A DNA stretch of 34,553 nucleotides from Bacteroidota bacterium (GTDB taxonomy: Bacteria; Bacteroidota; Bacteroidia; B-17B0; Aurantibacillaceae). The notes beneath the pieces were generated by a model. It searched no databases. It was not told where the DNA came from and worked only from the letters and a program-made list of their open reading frames with translations. Position 1 is the stretch's first letter. Every line of letters begins with the position of its first letter. Made by a program: the position numbers and the translations under genes. Of this stretch, positions 8,528 through 16,755 are shown piece by piece. The DNA is taken from positions 1 through 34,553 of the forward strand of contig JAFDYB010000021.1 of the NCBI GenBank assembly GCA_018267655.1. Reading direction: 5' to 3'.

Positions 8528-11500
8528 TTAAAATTCGAATAAAACACCAATTCTTATTTGACGTGGCAAACTAAGGTTTGCCGGATTATTCATTCTTATG
8601 CTGTACATATCTTTAAATGCTTGTTGGCTGTTTGTAATAGCTAAAGCTTGCTGTGCAGCATAAGAGTTTAAGTATCCATCATCACTTGGATTACCTGTAA
8701 AGTTCCAAACTCCAAGTACGTTTTGACGATTTAAAGCGTTTAATACTTGCACATAAACATTTAAGTTAGCTGTTTTTTTAGAATCTTCTCCTTTTTTACC
8801 TCCCCAAGTTAACTCAAAGTTTTTATCAACTCTTAAATCTAACCTTGCATTCCATGGCAAGCGTGAGCCGTTAATTTCGCCAGAAATATTTGAGCGACCA
8901 TTACCATTTAAAGGTACAGGTGAACTCCAGCGAGTGTAAGGAGTACCTGAGCCAATTGTAAAGTTAGCGTTAAAGCCAACATTTTGTAATATCATTTTTA
9001 TTATTTTATTGCTAGGCCCTCTGTAGTCTTTATCTCCACCAAAGCGATAGTCATAATTAACAACAAATGTATGGCGCTGGTCAAAGTTAAGTGGTTGCAA
9101 TACCCTAAGCATTGGTTGCCCAGATGAGGCTAAGTTGGCTCCAGAATTAGCGTTAGATCCTGAACCATCGGCAAATTGTAGGGTATAGTTTGTCTTAATT
9201 CTTGAACCACCGGTTCTTCTAAAATCAAATGCAACCGAAACTCCTTTTACAGTACTAAAGTCAATGTTATCATACATTACATAAGCACTTGGGTATGCTC
9301 CAACAATATTACGTTGGTTAATCATGTTTCTCATTTCACGGTAGAATGAAGTAATTGTTAAAGATGCGTTTTTGCGTTCGTTTAATATTTGTGAAAATCC
9401 TAATTCATAATCAACTGTTTGTTGAGGGCGTTGGTTTGGATTTGTAATAACTTGTCCACCCGCAACGTCTAAATAATAATACTGTAGTGGGTTTAATACG
9501 CTATAGTTAGGGCGCTGTGTTAATATATCGTAGTGAGCAAAGAAATTAGCTTCTGTAGATATAGGGAATGAGAACGCAATACGTGGTAATACGTTAATTG
9601 CAGCTGAGTACGATGTAAATCCACCCGGACTCATTTTTTGGTTATAGTTTGCAATATCCTTAAATAAAGGAATTACACGCCCATCACTACTTTGAATTAA
9701 GCTAGGATCAGAAATTTGAGAACCGGCAGCGTTGTACCATTGGTCTCCCTCACGATAACCTGTAATTGATTGTACATAGCCGCCATTAGAAAGATTATTT
9801 GAAATATAGACAGCGGCATCTTTAGGCACGTTATTTGGCACCGACTCTGTTAAGCTTCCCGGAACAAAATTTAGTGACCCTAAATCAGAAACGTGCGCTA
9901 AGTCATGTAATGCGTATTTGTCCTTTAATACAGGTTGGTTTGCATCATACCTGTCTATGCGAAGTCCTACGTTAAATTTAATGTCTTTAAAATCGAACTT
10001 GTCCATAATATATACAGCTGAGTAGTTAGGCATAAATGCACCAATAGGGTACAAATTTCTACCATTTGCATCTTTGGCATTTAAAAACTTATTTATGTCT
10101 GTTATTCCGCTAACTGCATCACCTTGAGGGGTATATCCATTATAGCTTACTAAGCTATTGTTTATTGAGTTACCAAATAAATCAGATGCGCTAAACATGT
10201 GCAAGTTTAATTGGTCAGGAGTTAGTGCGTCTGTATTTACAAAGCCTGTATAGTTTTTAGGCAAACCAAGCTTGTTTAAAATTTGTTCTGAAAATTGTGT
10301 TTGAGAAGATTGGTCATAGTAGTTATTAAATGAATAATATGGAACCAAGCCACTAAATTGTGTGTTTAAAATAGGATGAGCCGTATCTAAATTTTGAAGG
10401 TGTTGATTTACTATCTGCCTCATACGTGTCCATAAGCCAACAGCATAAACGTCATAAGAACGGATAACCCTTTGATCCATTTCGAAACCAAATGTTAAGG
10501 CGTGGTTTTTTATATCTGCATTGAAACTGGCAGTAACACGGTATTGATTTAAACTTTGTTTAAAATAATCGGTTGTTGGAGTCCCAAAATTTCTATATAA
10601 ACTATAAATACTTAGTGGTAAATCGCCATTACGCAAACCACCATTTGCAGCAATATAATCCATATATTGTAATTTCGGGTTTAAATTGTTTACAATATAG
10701 CTGGTGTAAGCTGCCAAATCAGGGTTTAAGCTAGAAGGTGTAAATTTAACAGGCAACTCGGTAGCACCAGTGTAAACATAAGCATTTCCTAGCCCTTCGT
10801 AATTTTGGGTAAACTGATAGTTTCCTGCATAGTTAGATGTTAAGTAAGTTCTGTCAAATTTACCAACATAACCGTAATCAAAAACGTTATCTTTAAATTT
10901 ATCGCTTTGAGTTGTTGAATATTGGTTATCATAGCTAAATAACAATCTAAAGAAAGGATTTTGAATAAGCGATTGCGATTTTCCATCTGATTTTTTTGTG
11001 TTTGAAAATTTTTGAGTCCAAGCAAAAGTTCCTCTTAATGTTCTATTACTAGAAACCGAGTTATTATTTGAGTTAAAAAGGTAGTTTACTACGTTACCAC
11101 TTCTATTATCATTATAGTCCAAGTAACCACCCACTGTTAGGTTGGTAAGTGGAGTGGGCGCGTAATCTATTTTAGCATTAATTGCTAAAATTCTACCGGC
11201 CGCATTTGGACGCCATTTTTGAGTGTGCATGTCGCTCATTGTAACATACTGAGATGTATTTACAAATCCTGTTCCCGAAGGAGATGGTTGAAAAGGTTGA
11301 CTTTTTAATTTAGCAAGTTTATCGTCATTTACAATATAAATTGGAACGGCTTGTGGTGAAGGGTCTTTAGTGTAATTGCCTTGCCCTGAAACGAAAAAGC
11401 CTAAAACAGTTCTTTTGGTAGAATCTTTCTTTTTATATAACGGTCCTCCTGCACTAAAACCTAGAGAGTTATAACCATAAGGGTCAGTTAATTGTGAAGA

Positions 11501-12220
11501 TATTAATTCTACCCCACCAAAGTATTTAGATTGAGGACCGCGTGTTGTGATTGATATAATACCAGATGTTGCATCACCGTACATAGCCGGTACACCGCCT
11601 GTTACCACGTTTAATTGTTCAATACCTTGCTGAGGTAAGTTTGGTGTACCAAATACTTTAACACCATCAACAAAATAAGTTGTAGAACCATTACGACCAC
11701 CGCGTACATTTAAAGAGCCACCAACGTCTGACTGATAAACACCGGCTGTTGTAGCAGCAACTGAGTTAACATCTTTTGAGGCTAAACTTTGGTACTCTTC
11801 GCGCGTAACTGTTTGCCCGCTTTTAGTATCCGGGTCAACCAAAGGTACTTGGTAGGTTACAACTTCAACTTCGTCTAATTTTACACCTTCACCATTTGAC
11901 AGCTCAATAGTAACGTAGGCTGTTTTACCTTCACCCACAACAACGCCTTTAACTTCTGAAGCTTGGTAACCAACGTAAACTCCTTTTACATCGTATTTAC
12001 CGGCATCTAAAGGTTTAAGAAATGCTTCGCCGTCCATGTTAGTGGTGGCTACAGCAATTTGTACACCATTTTTATAGGCTACAACGTTGGCAAAAGGTAT
12101 AGTTTCCTTGTTAGCCTTGTCCTTTAAAACAATTTTAATTGCGCCGTTTGCATTTTGCGAATAAGCTGCCAATGAAGCAATAACAACGAAAAACAGTGAG
12201 TAGATAAATTTTTTAGTCAT
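8528..12220 (-). CDS. TonB-dependent receptor with carboxypeptidase-regulatory-like domain
   Basis: A 1230-residue outer-membrane receptor. The signal peptide ends near residue 21 (AAYS-Q). A carboxypeptidase-D regulatory-like beta-sandwich spans about 25-110, with 'GEAFLKPLDAGKYDVKGVYVGY' typical of that fold. A plug domain spans about 130-235 (NVRGGRNGSTTYFVDGVKV, then VVTGGVPAMYGDATSGIISI). The rest is a 22-strand-type barrel ending in 'RIGVLFEF', with the terminal Phe used by the BAM machinery. It imports an unknown ligand using TonB energy. No SusD-like lipoprotein gene follows; instead the giant exported protein and the PorV-like barrel do. The gene leads the operon and has a 274-base upstream region with a candidate promoter. 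Confidence 0.92.
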   Translation of the reverse strand: MTKKFIYSLFFVVIASLAAYSQNANGAIKIVLKDKANKETIPFANVVAYKNGVQIAVATTNMDGEAFLKPLDAGKYDVKGVYVGYQASEVKGVVVGEGKTAYVTIELSNGEGVKLDEVEVVTYQVPLVDPDTKSGQTVTREEYQSLASKDVNSVAATTAGVYQSDVGGSLNVRGGRNGSTTYFVDGVKVFGTPNLPQQGIEQLNVVTGGVPAMYGDATSGIISITTRGPQSKYFGGVELISSQLTDPYGYNSLGFSAGGPLYKKKDSTKRTVLGFFVSGQGNYTKDPSPQAVPIYIVNDDKLAKLKSQPFQPSPSGTGFVNTSQYVTMSDMHTQKWRPNAAGRILAINAKIDYAPTPLTNLTVGGYLDYNDNRSGNVVNYLFNSNNNSVSSNRTLRGTFAWTQKFSNTKKSDGKSQSLIQNPFFRLLFSYDNQYSTTQSDKFKDNVFDYGYVGKFDRTYLTSNYAGNYQFTQNYEGLGNAYVYTGATELPVKFTPSSLNPDLAAYTSYIVNNLNPKLQYMDYIAANGGLRNGDLPLSIYSLYRNFGTPTTDYFKQSLNQYRVTASFNADIKNHALTFGFEMDQRVIRSYDVYAVGLWTRMRQIVNQHLQNLDTAHPILNTQFSGLVPYYSFNNYYDQSSQTQFSEQILNKLGLPKNYTGFVNTDALTPDQLNLHMFSASDLFGNSINNSLVSYNGYTPQGDAVSGITDINKFLNAKDANGRNLYPIGAFMPNYSAVYIMDKFDFKDIKFNVGLRIDRYDANQPVLKDKYALHDLAHVSDLGSLNFVPGSLTESVPNNVPKDAAVYISNNLSNGGYVQSITGYREGDQWYNAAGSQISDPSLIQSSDGRVIPLFKDIANYNQKMSPGGFTSYSAAINVLPRIAFSFPISTEANFFAHYDILTQRPNYSVLNPLQYYYLDVAGGQVITNPNQRPQQTVDYELGFSQILNERKNASLTITSFYREMRNMINQRNIVGAYPSAYVMYDNIDFSTVKGVSVAFDFRRTGGSRIKTNYTLQFADGSGSNANSGANLASSGQPMLRVLQPLNFDQRHTFVVNYDYRFGGDKDYRGPSNKIIKMILQNVGFNANFTIGSGTPYTRWSSPVPLNGNGRSNISGEINGSRLPWNARLDLRVDKNFELTWGGKKGEDSKKTANLNVYVQVLNALNRQNVLGVWNFTGNPSDDGYLNSYAAQQALAITNSQQAFKDMYSIRMNNPANLSLPRQIRIGVLFEF

Positions 12221-12378
12221 ATTAAGTTAAATTACCTTAAAATTATACAAATTAACAAAGCGTTAAAGATAAAAGTAGAAATGATAACATCAAAAAAAAG
12301 TTTATAATTATTTTTTAGTTTGTTCATTTTCAATACATTATTATTTTAACCTTTCTTAACAGCTTTAAGTTTCTATAA

Positions 12379-12386
12379 CAAATTTA
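12379..12386 (-). promoter_or_regulatory. Candidate TAnnTTTG box upstream of the TonB receptor
   Basis: The minus strand reads TAAATTTG here, a perfect match to the Bacteroidota -7 consensus, but about 158 bases before the receptor ATG and without a convincing -33 TTTG. In AT-rich sequence a chance match is plausible. Three ATTRACAT copies (12391, 12397, 12408) lie just upstream of it. Confidence 0.3.
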
Positions 12387-12494
12387 AAAAATTGACATTA
12401 ACATTAAATTAACATTTTTTAAAATGGCTTAATGTTTTTTATAACTGGTTAAAATTAGAGCTTTATTGGCTACTTGCTTTACGAGTTTTTTTGA

Positions 12495-12818
12495 TTATGC
12501 TTTTTTCTTTTTATTAAACAGCCGTATAAAAAAAGGTTCGCGTTTGTTTTGGTTGTAACGCTCCGACTTTTTTTTACTTTGTTTCATGCGTTTAAGCACG
12601 CTTTTAGTTTGAAGTCGTTTTTGGTATTTGCGTACTGCTTTTTTTTCGGCACGCTCTTTTCTTCGTTGTTCCCTGGCTTGTTTCCGATTAAATTTTTCGG
12701 CTTTTAATTGCTCTTTAAATGTTTTATCCTTAGGACCTGTGCCTTTCTTGTCATCGGTTTGAGCTTTTGATGAGAAGCAAATTATAATTAAAAATATTTT
12801 TAAATATAATTTCAGCAT
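12495..12818 (-). CDS. Small, very basic exported protein, function unknown
   Basis: A 107-residue protein that I cannot assign to a named family. Residues 1-19 form a signal peptide with a clear cleavage context (SKA-Q). The mature 88 residues contain 24 Lys and 11 Arg against about 10 acidic residues, arranged as one long charged helix with a short hydrophobic 'FFIRLF' near the end. The net charge suggests binding to nucleic acid, lipopolysaccharide or other anionic envelope material; that is inference. It starts 5 bases after the dCMP deaminase stop, so it is the third gene of the nfu operon. Similar short basic exported proteins occur in other Bacteroidota (from memory). Confidence 0.75.
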   Translation of the reverse strand: MLKLYLKIFLIIICFSSKAQTDDKKGTGPKDKTFKEQLKAEKFNRKQAREQRRKERAEKKAVRKYQKRLQTKSVLKRMKQSKKKSERYNQNKREPFFIRLFNKKKKA

Positions 12819-12823
12819 AGCTG

Positions 12824-13294
12824 TTAAGTGTGGTTGTACTTTATAACCTCTACCCCAAATTTTCTTAAAAAATCAACCCCCTCGTCGCTTGGTAATTTTT
12901 TAAAATCAGCATAAGAATCTTTAAAAAAAACTTTTTTAATACCAACTGTAAAAATTACGCGAGCGCATGATATGCATGGCGAAAGCGTTACGTATAGCGT
13001 TGCTCCATCCATACTTATTCCATTTTTTGAGGCGTATAAAATTGCGTTCTGTTCGGCGTGCAGTGCCAAAGAACAGCTACCTTTACTATCTCTTGGGCAG
13101 CCTGTTTCAGGCCACTCTTCGTCGCAATTGTGAGTGCCGGCAGGGGGGCCGTTATACCCTAATGACACAATTCTAGTTTCTTTTGTAAGTACAGCCCCAA
13201 CATGTGCTTTTACGCAGTGCGAACGTTTGGCTAATTTTGAAGCCAAATCCATATAAATAGCGTCAAAACTTGGTATTGTTTCTTTTTCCATCAA
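12824..13294 (-). CDS. dCMP deaminase (deoxycytidylate deaminase) family protein
   Basis: A 156-residue zinc-dependent cytidine/dCMP deaminase-fold protein that would convert dCMP to dUMP for thymidylate synthesis. The zinc site is complete: HAE at residues 79-81 (His79 ligand, Glu81 proton shuttle) and PCxxC at 106-110 (Cys107 and Cys110). The 'NGPPAGTHNCDEEWPETGC' insertion with extra Cys/His is typical of ComEB/dCMP deaminases and may bind a second zinc. It follows nfu by 8 bases and precedes the small basic exported protein by 5 bases. Nothing in the operon explains why a nucleotide enzyme sits next to an Fe-S carrier; the pairing may simply be convenient co-expression. Confidence 0.92.
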   Translation of the reverse strand: MMEKETIPSFDAIYMDLASKLAKRSHCVKAHVGAVLTKETRIVSLGYNGPPAGTHNCDEEWPETGCPRDSKGSCSLALHAEQNAILYASKNGISMDGATLYVTLSPCISCARVIFTVGIKKVFFKDSYADFKKLPSDEGVDFLRKFGVEVIKYNHT

Positions 13295-13302
13295 ATCAAA
13301 AA

Positions 13303-13923
13303 TTATACAGCTTCACTAATTACTTCGGTTACATCGTTTGGCAATAAGCGCTTTAACAGAGCTTCAATACCTGCCTTTAAAGTCATGCTACTACTTGGGC
13401 AACCGCTGCAACTGCCACGCATTTGAACGGTAACTATTTTATTTTGCAATTGCTTAAATGTAATTAAGCCTCCATCACGCTCAACTGCGGGTTTAATGTA
13501 TTGGTCAAGAATTTCAATAATTTTAGTTTCAATATCGTTTTTTGGCGCTTCGTGATGAGTATTGGCTAAAATATTTTCTTTAAAACTCGAATCTTTTGGA
13601 ACTAATTTTTCAGGAACTTTTTCAATTATAACTCCACCTTTATTTAGGTAATCGCTAATAAAAATTCTTAATTCATGTTGTACATCTTCCCATTGTGCAA
13701 TTTCATTTATTTGCACACTTATGTAGTTTGCACTCACATAAATGCTTTTTACAAAAGGAAATGCAAGCAATGCTTTAGGTAATGGCGCTTGTTTCAAGTC
13801 GGAAGTATGTGTGTATTCAGCACTAGCTCCGGCAGCTATAAGAAGTTTATTTGCAACAAATTTTAAACTAGAGGGGTTTGGTGTAGCTTCTATATATATT
13901 ACAAATGGAATATCGGTTATCAT
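13303..13923 (-). CDS. Nfu-type iron-sulfur cluster carrier (NifU C-terminal domain)
   Basis: A 206-residue Nfu protein with two domains. The N-terminal Nfu domain (about 8-95) carries the signature ATPNPSSLKFVAN. The C-terminal NifU-like domain (about 130-200) carries GSCSGCPSSSMTLKAGIE with the cluster-binding Cys172 and Cys175. It would transfer 4Fe-4S clusters to apo-proteins in the cytoplasm. Two window genes need such clusters: NadB's usual partner NadA (not present here) and endonuclease III. It leads the operon nfu - dCMP deaminase - basic exported protein and is divergent from nadB. A perfect TAAATTTG box lies 12 bases before the ATG. The 'ENIL' insert around 110-130 is a flexible linker. 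Confidence 0.93.
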   Translation of the reverse strand: MITDIPFVIYIEATPNPSSLKFVANKLLIAAGASAEYTHTSDLKQAPLPKALLAFPFVKSIYVSANYISVQINEIAQWEDVQHELRIFISDYLNKGGVIIEKVPEKLVPKDSSFKENILANTHHEAPKNDIETKIIEILDQYIKPAVERDGGLITFKQLQNKIVTVQMRGSCSGCPSSSMTLKAGIEALLKRLLPNDVTEVISEAV

Positions 13924-13935
13924 AATTTAAAATTA

Positions 13936-13943
13936 CAAATTTA
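13936..13943 (-). promoter_or_regulatory. Putative -7 box (TAAATTTG) for nfu
   Basis: The minus strand reads TAAATTTG, a perfect TAnnTTTG, ending 12 bases before the nfu ATG. No clear -33 TTTG is seen. It lies in the 59-base gap shared with divergent nadB, whose own box is 21 bases away. Confidence 0.5.
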
Positions 13944-13964
13944 CAACTAAAAGCACATTATGTT

Positions 13965-13972
13965 TACCTTTG
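13965..13972 (+). promoter_or_regulatory. Putative -7 box (TACCTTTG) for nadB
   Basis: A perfect TAnnTTTG ends 10 bases before the nadB ATG, which would place the transcript start within about 3-7 bases of the start codon. The leader would be almost absent, consistent with the lack of a Shine-Dalgarno sequence. Confidence 0.55.
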
Positions 13973-13982
13973 CGCAACAATT

Positions 13983-15542
13983 ATGCAAATAAAAACAGAT
14001 GTTTTAATTATTGGTTCGGGAATTGCCGGATTGAGTTATGCTTTAAAAATGAGCAAAAATGCAAAGGTAATTTTAATTACAAAATCGAACGATGACGAAA
14101 GCAATACTAAATACGCCCAAGGCGGTATTGCTGCTGTGTGGGAAAAACACGATAGTTTTGAAAAACATATAGAAGACACCTTAAATGCCGGTTCGTATTT
14201 GAATAATAAAGATATTGTTACAAAAGTAGTTACAGAGGGTGCTGAACGCGTGCAAGAGCTAATTGATCTTGGAATTAATTTTGATAAAAAAAATAACGGG
14301 ACTTACGATTTGGCAAAAGAAGGCGGCCACAGCGAAAATAGAATATTGCATCATAAAGACATTACCGGTTATGAGATAGAACGCGCCTTACTAAAGCAAA
14401 TAAGACAAAACGCCAACATTCAAGTATTTGATCATTATTTTGCAATTGATTTAATTACACAGCATCATTTAGGGCAAATTGTTACATCGCAATCGCAAGA
14501 TATTACTTGCTTTGGAGCCTATGTACTTAATACAAAAAGCGGAAATATATTTACAATTTTGTCGAAAATTGCTGTAATGGCAACGGGTGGTGTTGGGCAT
14601 GTGTATGCTACAACTACAAACCCTACAATAGCAACAGGCGATGGTATAGCAATGGTATATAGGGCAAAGGGGTATGTAAAAGATATGGAATTTATTCAAT
14701 TTCATCCTACTTCACTTTATAACCCCGGCGACAATCCAAGTTTTTTAATTACAGAAGCACTTCGTGGTTTTGGAGCTATTTTAAAAACGCAAAGCGGCAA
14801 AGAATATATGCAAAAGTATGACACAAGAGGCTCTCTTGCACCGCGTGATATAGTTGCAAGGGCAACCGATAGTGAAATGAAATTAAGTGGGAATGATTAT
14901 GTTTACCTCGATTGCAGGCACTTAGATAGAAAAGGCTTTATAGAGCATTTTCCTAATATTTACAATAAGTGTATGGCATTAAGCATAGATCCGTTTATTG
15001 ATATGATACCGGTTGTACCTGCTCAACACTACTTATGCGGTGGAATAGCAGTAAATGAATATGCGCAAAGTTCAATTAAAAATCTATATGCAGTAGGTGA
15101 GTGTGCCTGCACAGGATTGCATGGTGCAAACCGCTTAGCAAGTAATTCGTTGTTAGAAGCTGTTGTATTTGCCCACAGAGCTTATGAAAAAAGTTTAAGC
15201 GAAATAACCACTATTGAATTTAGAACAGATATACCTAATTGGAATGCGGAAGGAACAGAGCATCCTGAGGAGATGATTTTAATTACACAATCTCTAAAAG
15301 AGGTTCAACAAATAATGAGCAATTATGTTGGCATAGTACGCAGCGAAATTCGTTTAAAAAGAGCCTTTGACAGGCTCGAAATTTTATACAAAGAAAACGA
15401 GCATTTATACGATAAAACAATTATTACACAAAAACTATGTGAGTTGCGAAATTTAATTTGCGTAGGCTACTTGATTATTAAACACGCCTCGCGTCGGAAA
15501 GAAAGCGTTGGGTTGCATTATATGTTGAGTGTTAAAAATTAA
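13983..15542 (+). CDS. nadB: L-aspartate oxidase
   Basis: A 519-residue flavoprotein of the succinate dehydrogenase/fumarate reductase flavoprotein family. It oxidises L-aspartate to iminoaspartate, the first step of de novo NAD synthesis. The FAD dinucleotide motif GSGIAG is at residues 11-16. 'GGHSENRILHHKDITGYEIE' begins at 114, 'EFIQFHPTSLY' at 236, the active-site region LAPRDIVAR at 285-293 with Arg288, 'QHYLCGGI' at 348, and GANRLASNSLLEA at 381-393. The C-terminal helical domain is complete. nadA and nadC are not in the window. It is divergent from nfu and convergent with aroA, the two stop codons being only 4 bases apart with no evident terminator between them. Confidence 0.96.
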   Translation: MQIKTDVLIIGSGIAGLSYALKMSKNAKVILITKSNDDESNTKYAQGGIAAVWEKHDSFEKHIEDTLNAGSYLNNKDIVTKVVTEGAERVQELIDLGINFDKKNNGTYDLAKEGGHSENRILHHKDITGYEIERALLKQIRQNANIQVFDHYFAIDLITQHHLGQIVTSQSQDITCFGAYVLNTKSGNIFTILSKIAVMATGGVGHVYATTTNPTIATGDGIAMVYRAKGYVKDMEFIQFHPTSLYNPGDNPSFLITEALRGFGAILKTQSGKEYMQKYDTRGSLAPRDIVARATDSEMKLSGNDYVYLDCRHLDRKGFIEHFPNIYNKCMALSIDPFIDMIPVVPAQHYLCGGIAVNEYAQSSIKNLYAVGECACTGLHGANRLASNSLLEAVVFAHRAYEKSLSEITTIEFRTDIPNWNAEGTEHPEEMILITQSLKEVQQIMSNYVGIVRSEIRLKRAFDRLEILYKENEHLYDKTIITQKLCELRNLICVGYLIIKHASRRKESVGLHYMLSVKN

Positions 15543-15546
15543 AAAA

Positions 15547-16755
15547 TTAGTGTAAAAGTTTATTAAAATCGTTCCAAAAATTAGGATATGATTTACTTAC
15601 CACTTTTGCATTTAAAATTTTTAAACTTGGAATAATTACTTTTAAAGGTGCAAAACTCATTGCCATTCTATGATCATTATAGGTACTAATGGTTATTTTT
15701 TTTAGAGAATCTTTTTTAAAATTTTTGGCATTAAATTTAATGCTATTACTATTTGCATGTAAAGCCACATTAAATTTTTGAATTTCTTTTTTTAAAGCTT
15801 CTATGCGATTGGTTTCTTTATGTATTAAGGTATTTAGCCCTAACAACATTGTATTTAAATTTAAAGCAAGGCAGGTTATAGCAACTGTTTGAGCAATATC
15901 TGGTGAATTTATAAAGTTATATTTAAATGTTTTAATATTACATTTCTTAGTTGATGAAATTACAATGCTACTTTTTTTAAACGTAGTTTTAACCCCAAAG
16001 CACTTGTAAATTTGAGGCAAAACAGCATCAGCTTGAAGGCTGTCTTTAAAAAAATTATGCAACTCAAATATGCTTTCACGCTTAATGGCGCATAAACTGT
16101 AAAAATACGATGCCGAAGACCAATCAGATTCTACTTTAAATTTTTTTAAATAAATTTGTTTGTTTATAGGTTTAACAATGTATTTGTTTTTTTTAGTAAT
16201 TACATTTGTTCCAAAGTATTGAAGCATTGAAACTGTTGTGTCAATATATGGTTTTGAAACTATTTTTTTTGTTAAAGTTAACTCTAATCCTTTTTTAAAA
16301 GTTGGTGCAATTAATAGGAGTGCAGAAATAAATTGGCTACTGGTTGAGGCGTTTATTGTAACTTTTCCACCGTTAATTGGTGTGCCTTTAATTTTTAATG
16401 GCAAGTAATTTTCTTTTTCAAGATAGGTAATATTTGCGCCTAATTTTATTAATGCTTTTACTAAATCTGAAATGGGGCGCTGTTTTAATCTACTGCTCCC
16501 GGTTAATACAAATGTTCCGGGGGTTATTGAAAATAGTGCGGTTAAAAATCGCATGTTAGTACCTGCATGTCCGCAATTAATTTTTTTTGTTTTTTGATTG
16601 TTTTTTAAAGCTTTTTGTAAAAACAAAGTATCATCACTGTTCGATAAGTTTTTAATTTTTAAATGAAGTGATAGCACCTGGTTTAGTATCAATAAGCGAT
16701 TACTGATACTTTTTGAGCCACTAATATAAATGTTGTTATTATTTACCAATTGCAA
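15547..16755 (-). CDS. aroA: 3-phosphoshikimate 1-carboxyvinyltransferase (EPSP synthase)
   Basis: A 402-residue EPSP synthase that joins shikimate 3-phosphate and phosphoenolpyruvate in the shikimate pathway. Visible motifs are GSKSISNR at 13-20, HAGTNMRF at 63-70, RLKQRPISDLV at 89-99, SSQFISALLL at 139-148, NSPDIAQT at 283-290 (catalytic Asp285), KETNRIEALKKE at 313-324 and DHRMAMSFA at 361-369. The start must be a TTG (16755, or TTG at codon 3), because the next in-frame ATG is codon 68 inside the phosphate-binding loop. It overlaps aroB by 17 bases, implying coupling. The protein is unusually rich in Lys, Asn and Ile compared with neighbours, but every catalytic motif is kept. Confidence 0.95.
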   Translation of the reverse strand: MQLVNNNNIYISGSKSISNRLLILNQVLSLHLKIKNLSNSDDTLFLQKALKNNQKTKKINCGHAGTNMRFLTALFSITPGTFVLTGSSRLKQRPISDLVKALIKLGANITYLEKENYLPLKIKGTPINGGKVTINASTSSQFISALLLIAPTFKKGLELTLTKKIVSKPYIDTTVSMLQYFGTNVITKKNKYIVKPINKQIYLKKFKVESDWSSASYFYSLCAIKRESIFELHNFFKDSLQADAVLPQIYKCFGVKTTFKKSSIVISSTKKCNIKTFKYNFINSPDIAQTVAITCLALNLNTMLLGLNTLIHKETNRIEALKKEIQKFNVALHANSNSIKFNAKNFKKDSLKKITISTYNDHRMAMSFAPLKVIIPSLKILNAKVVSKSYPNFWNDFNKLLH

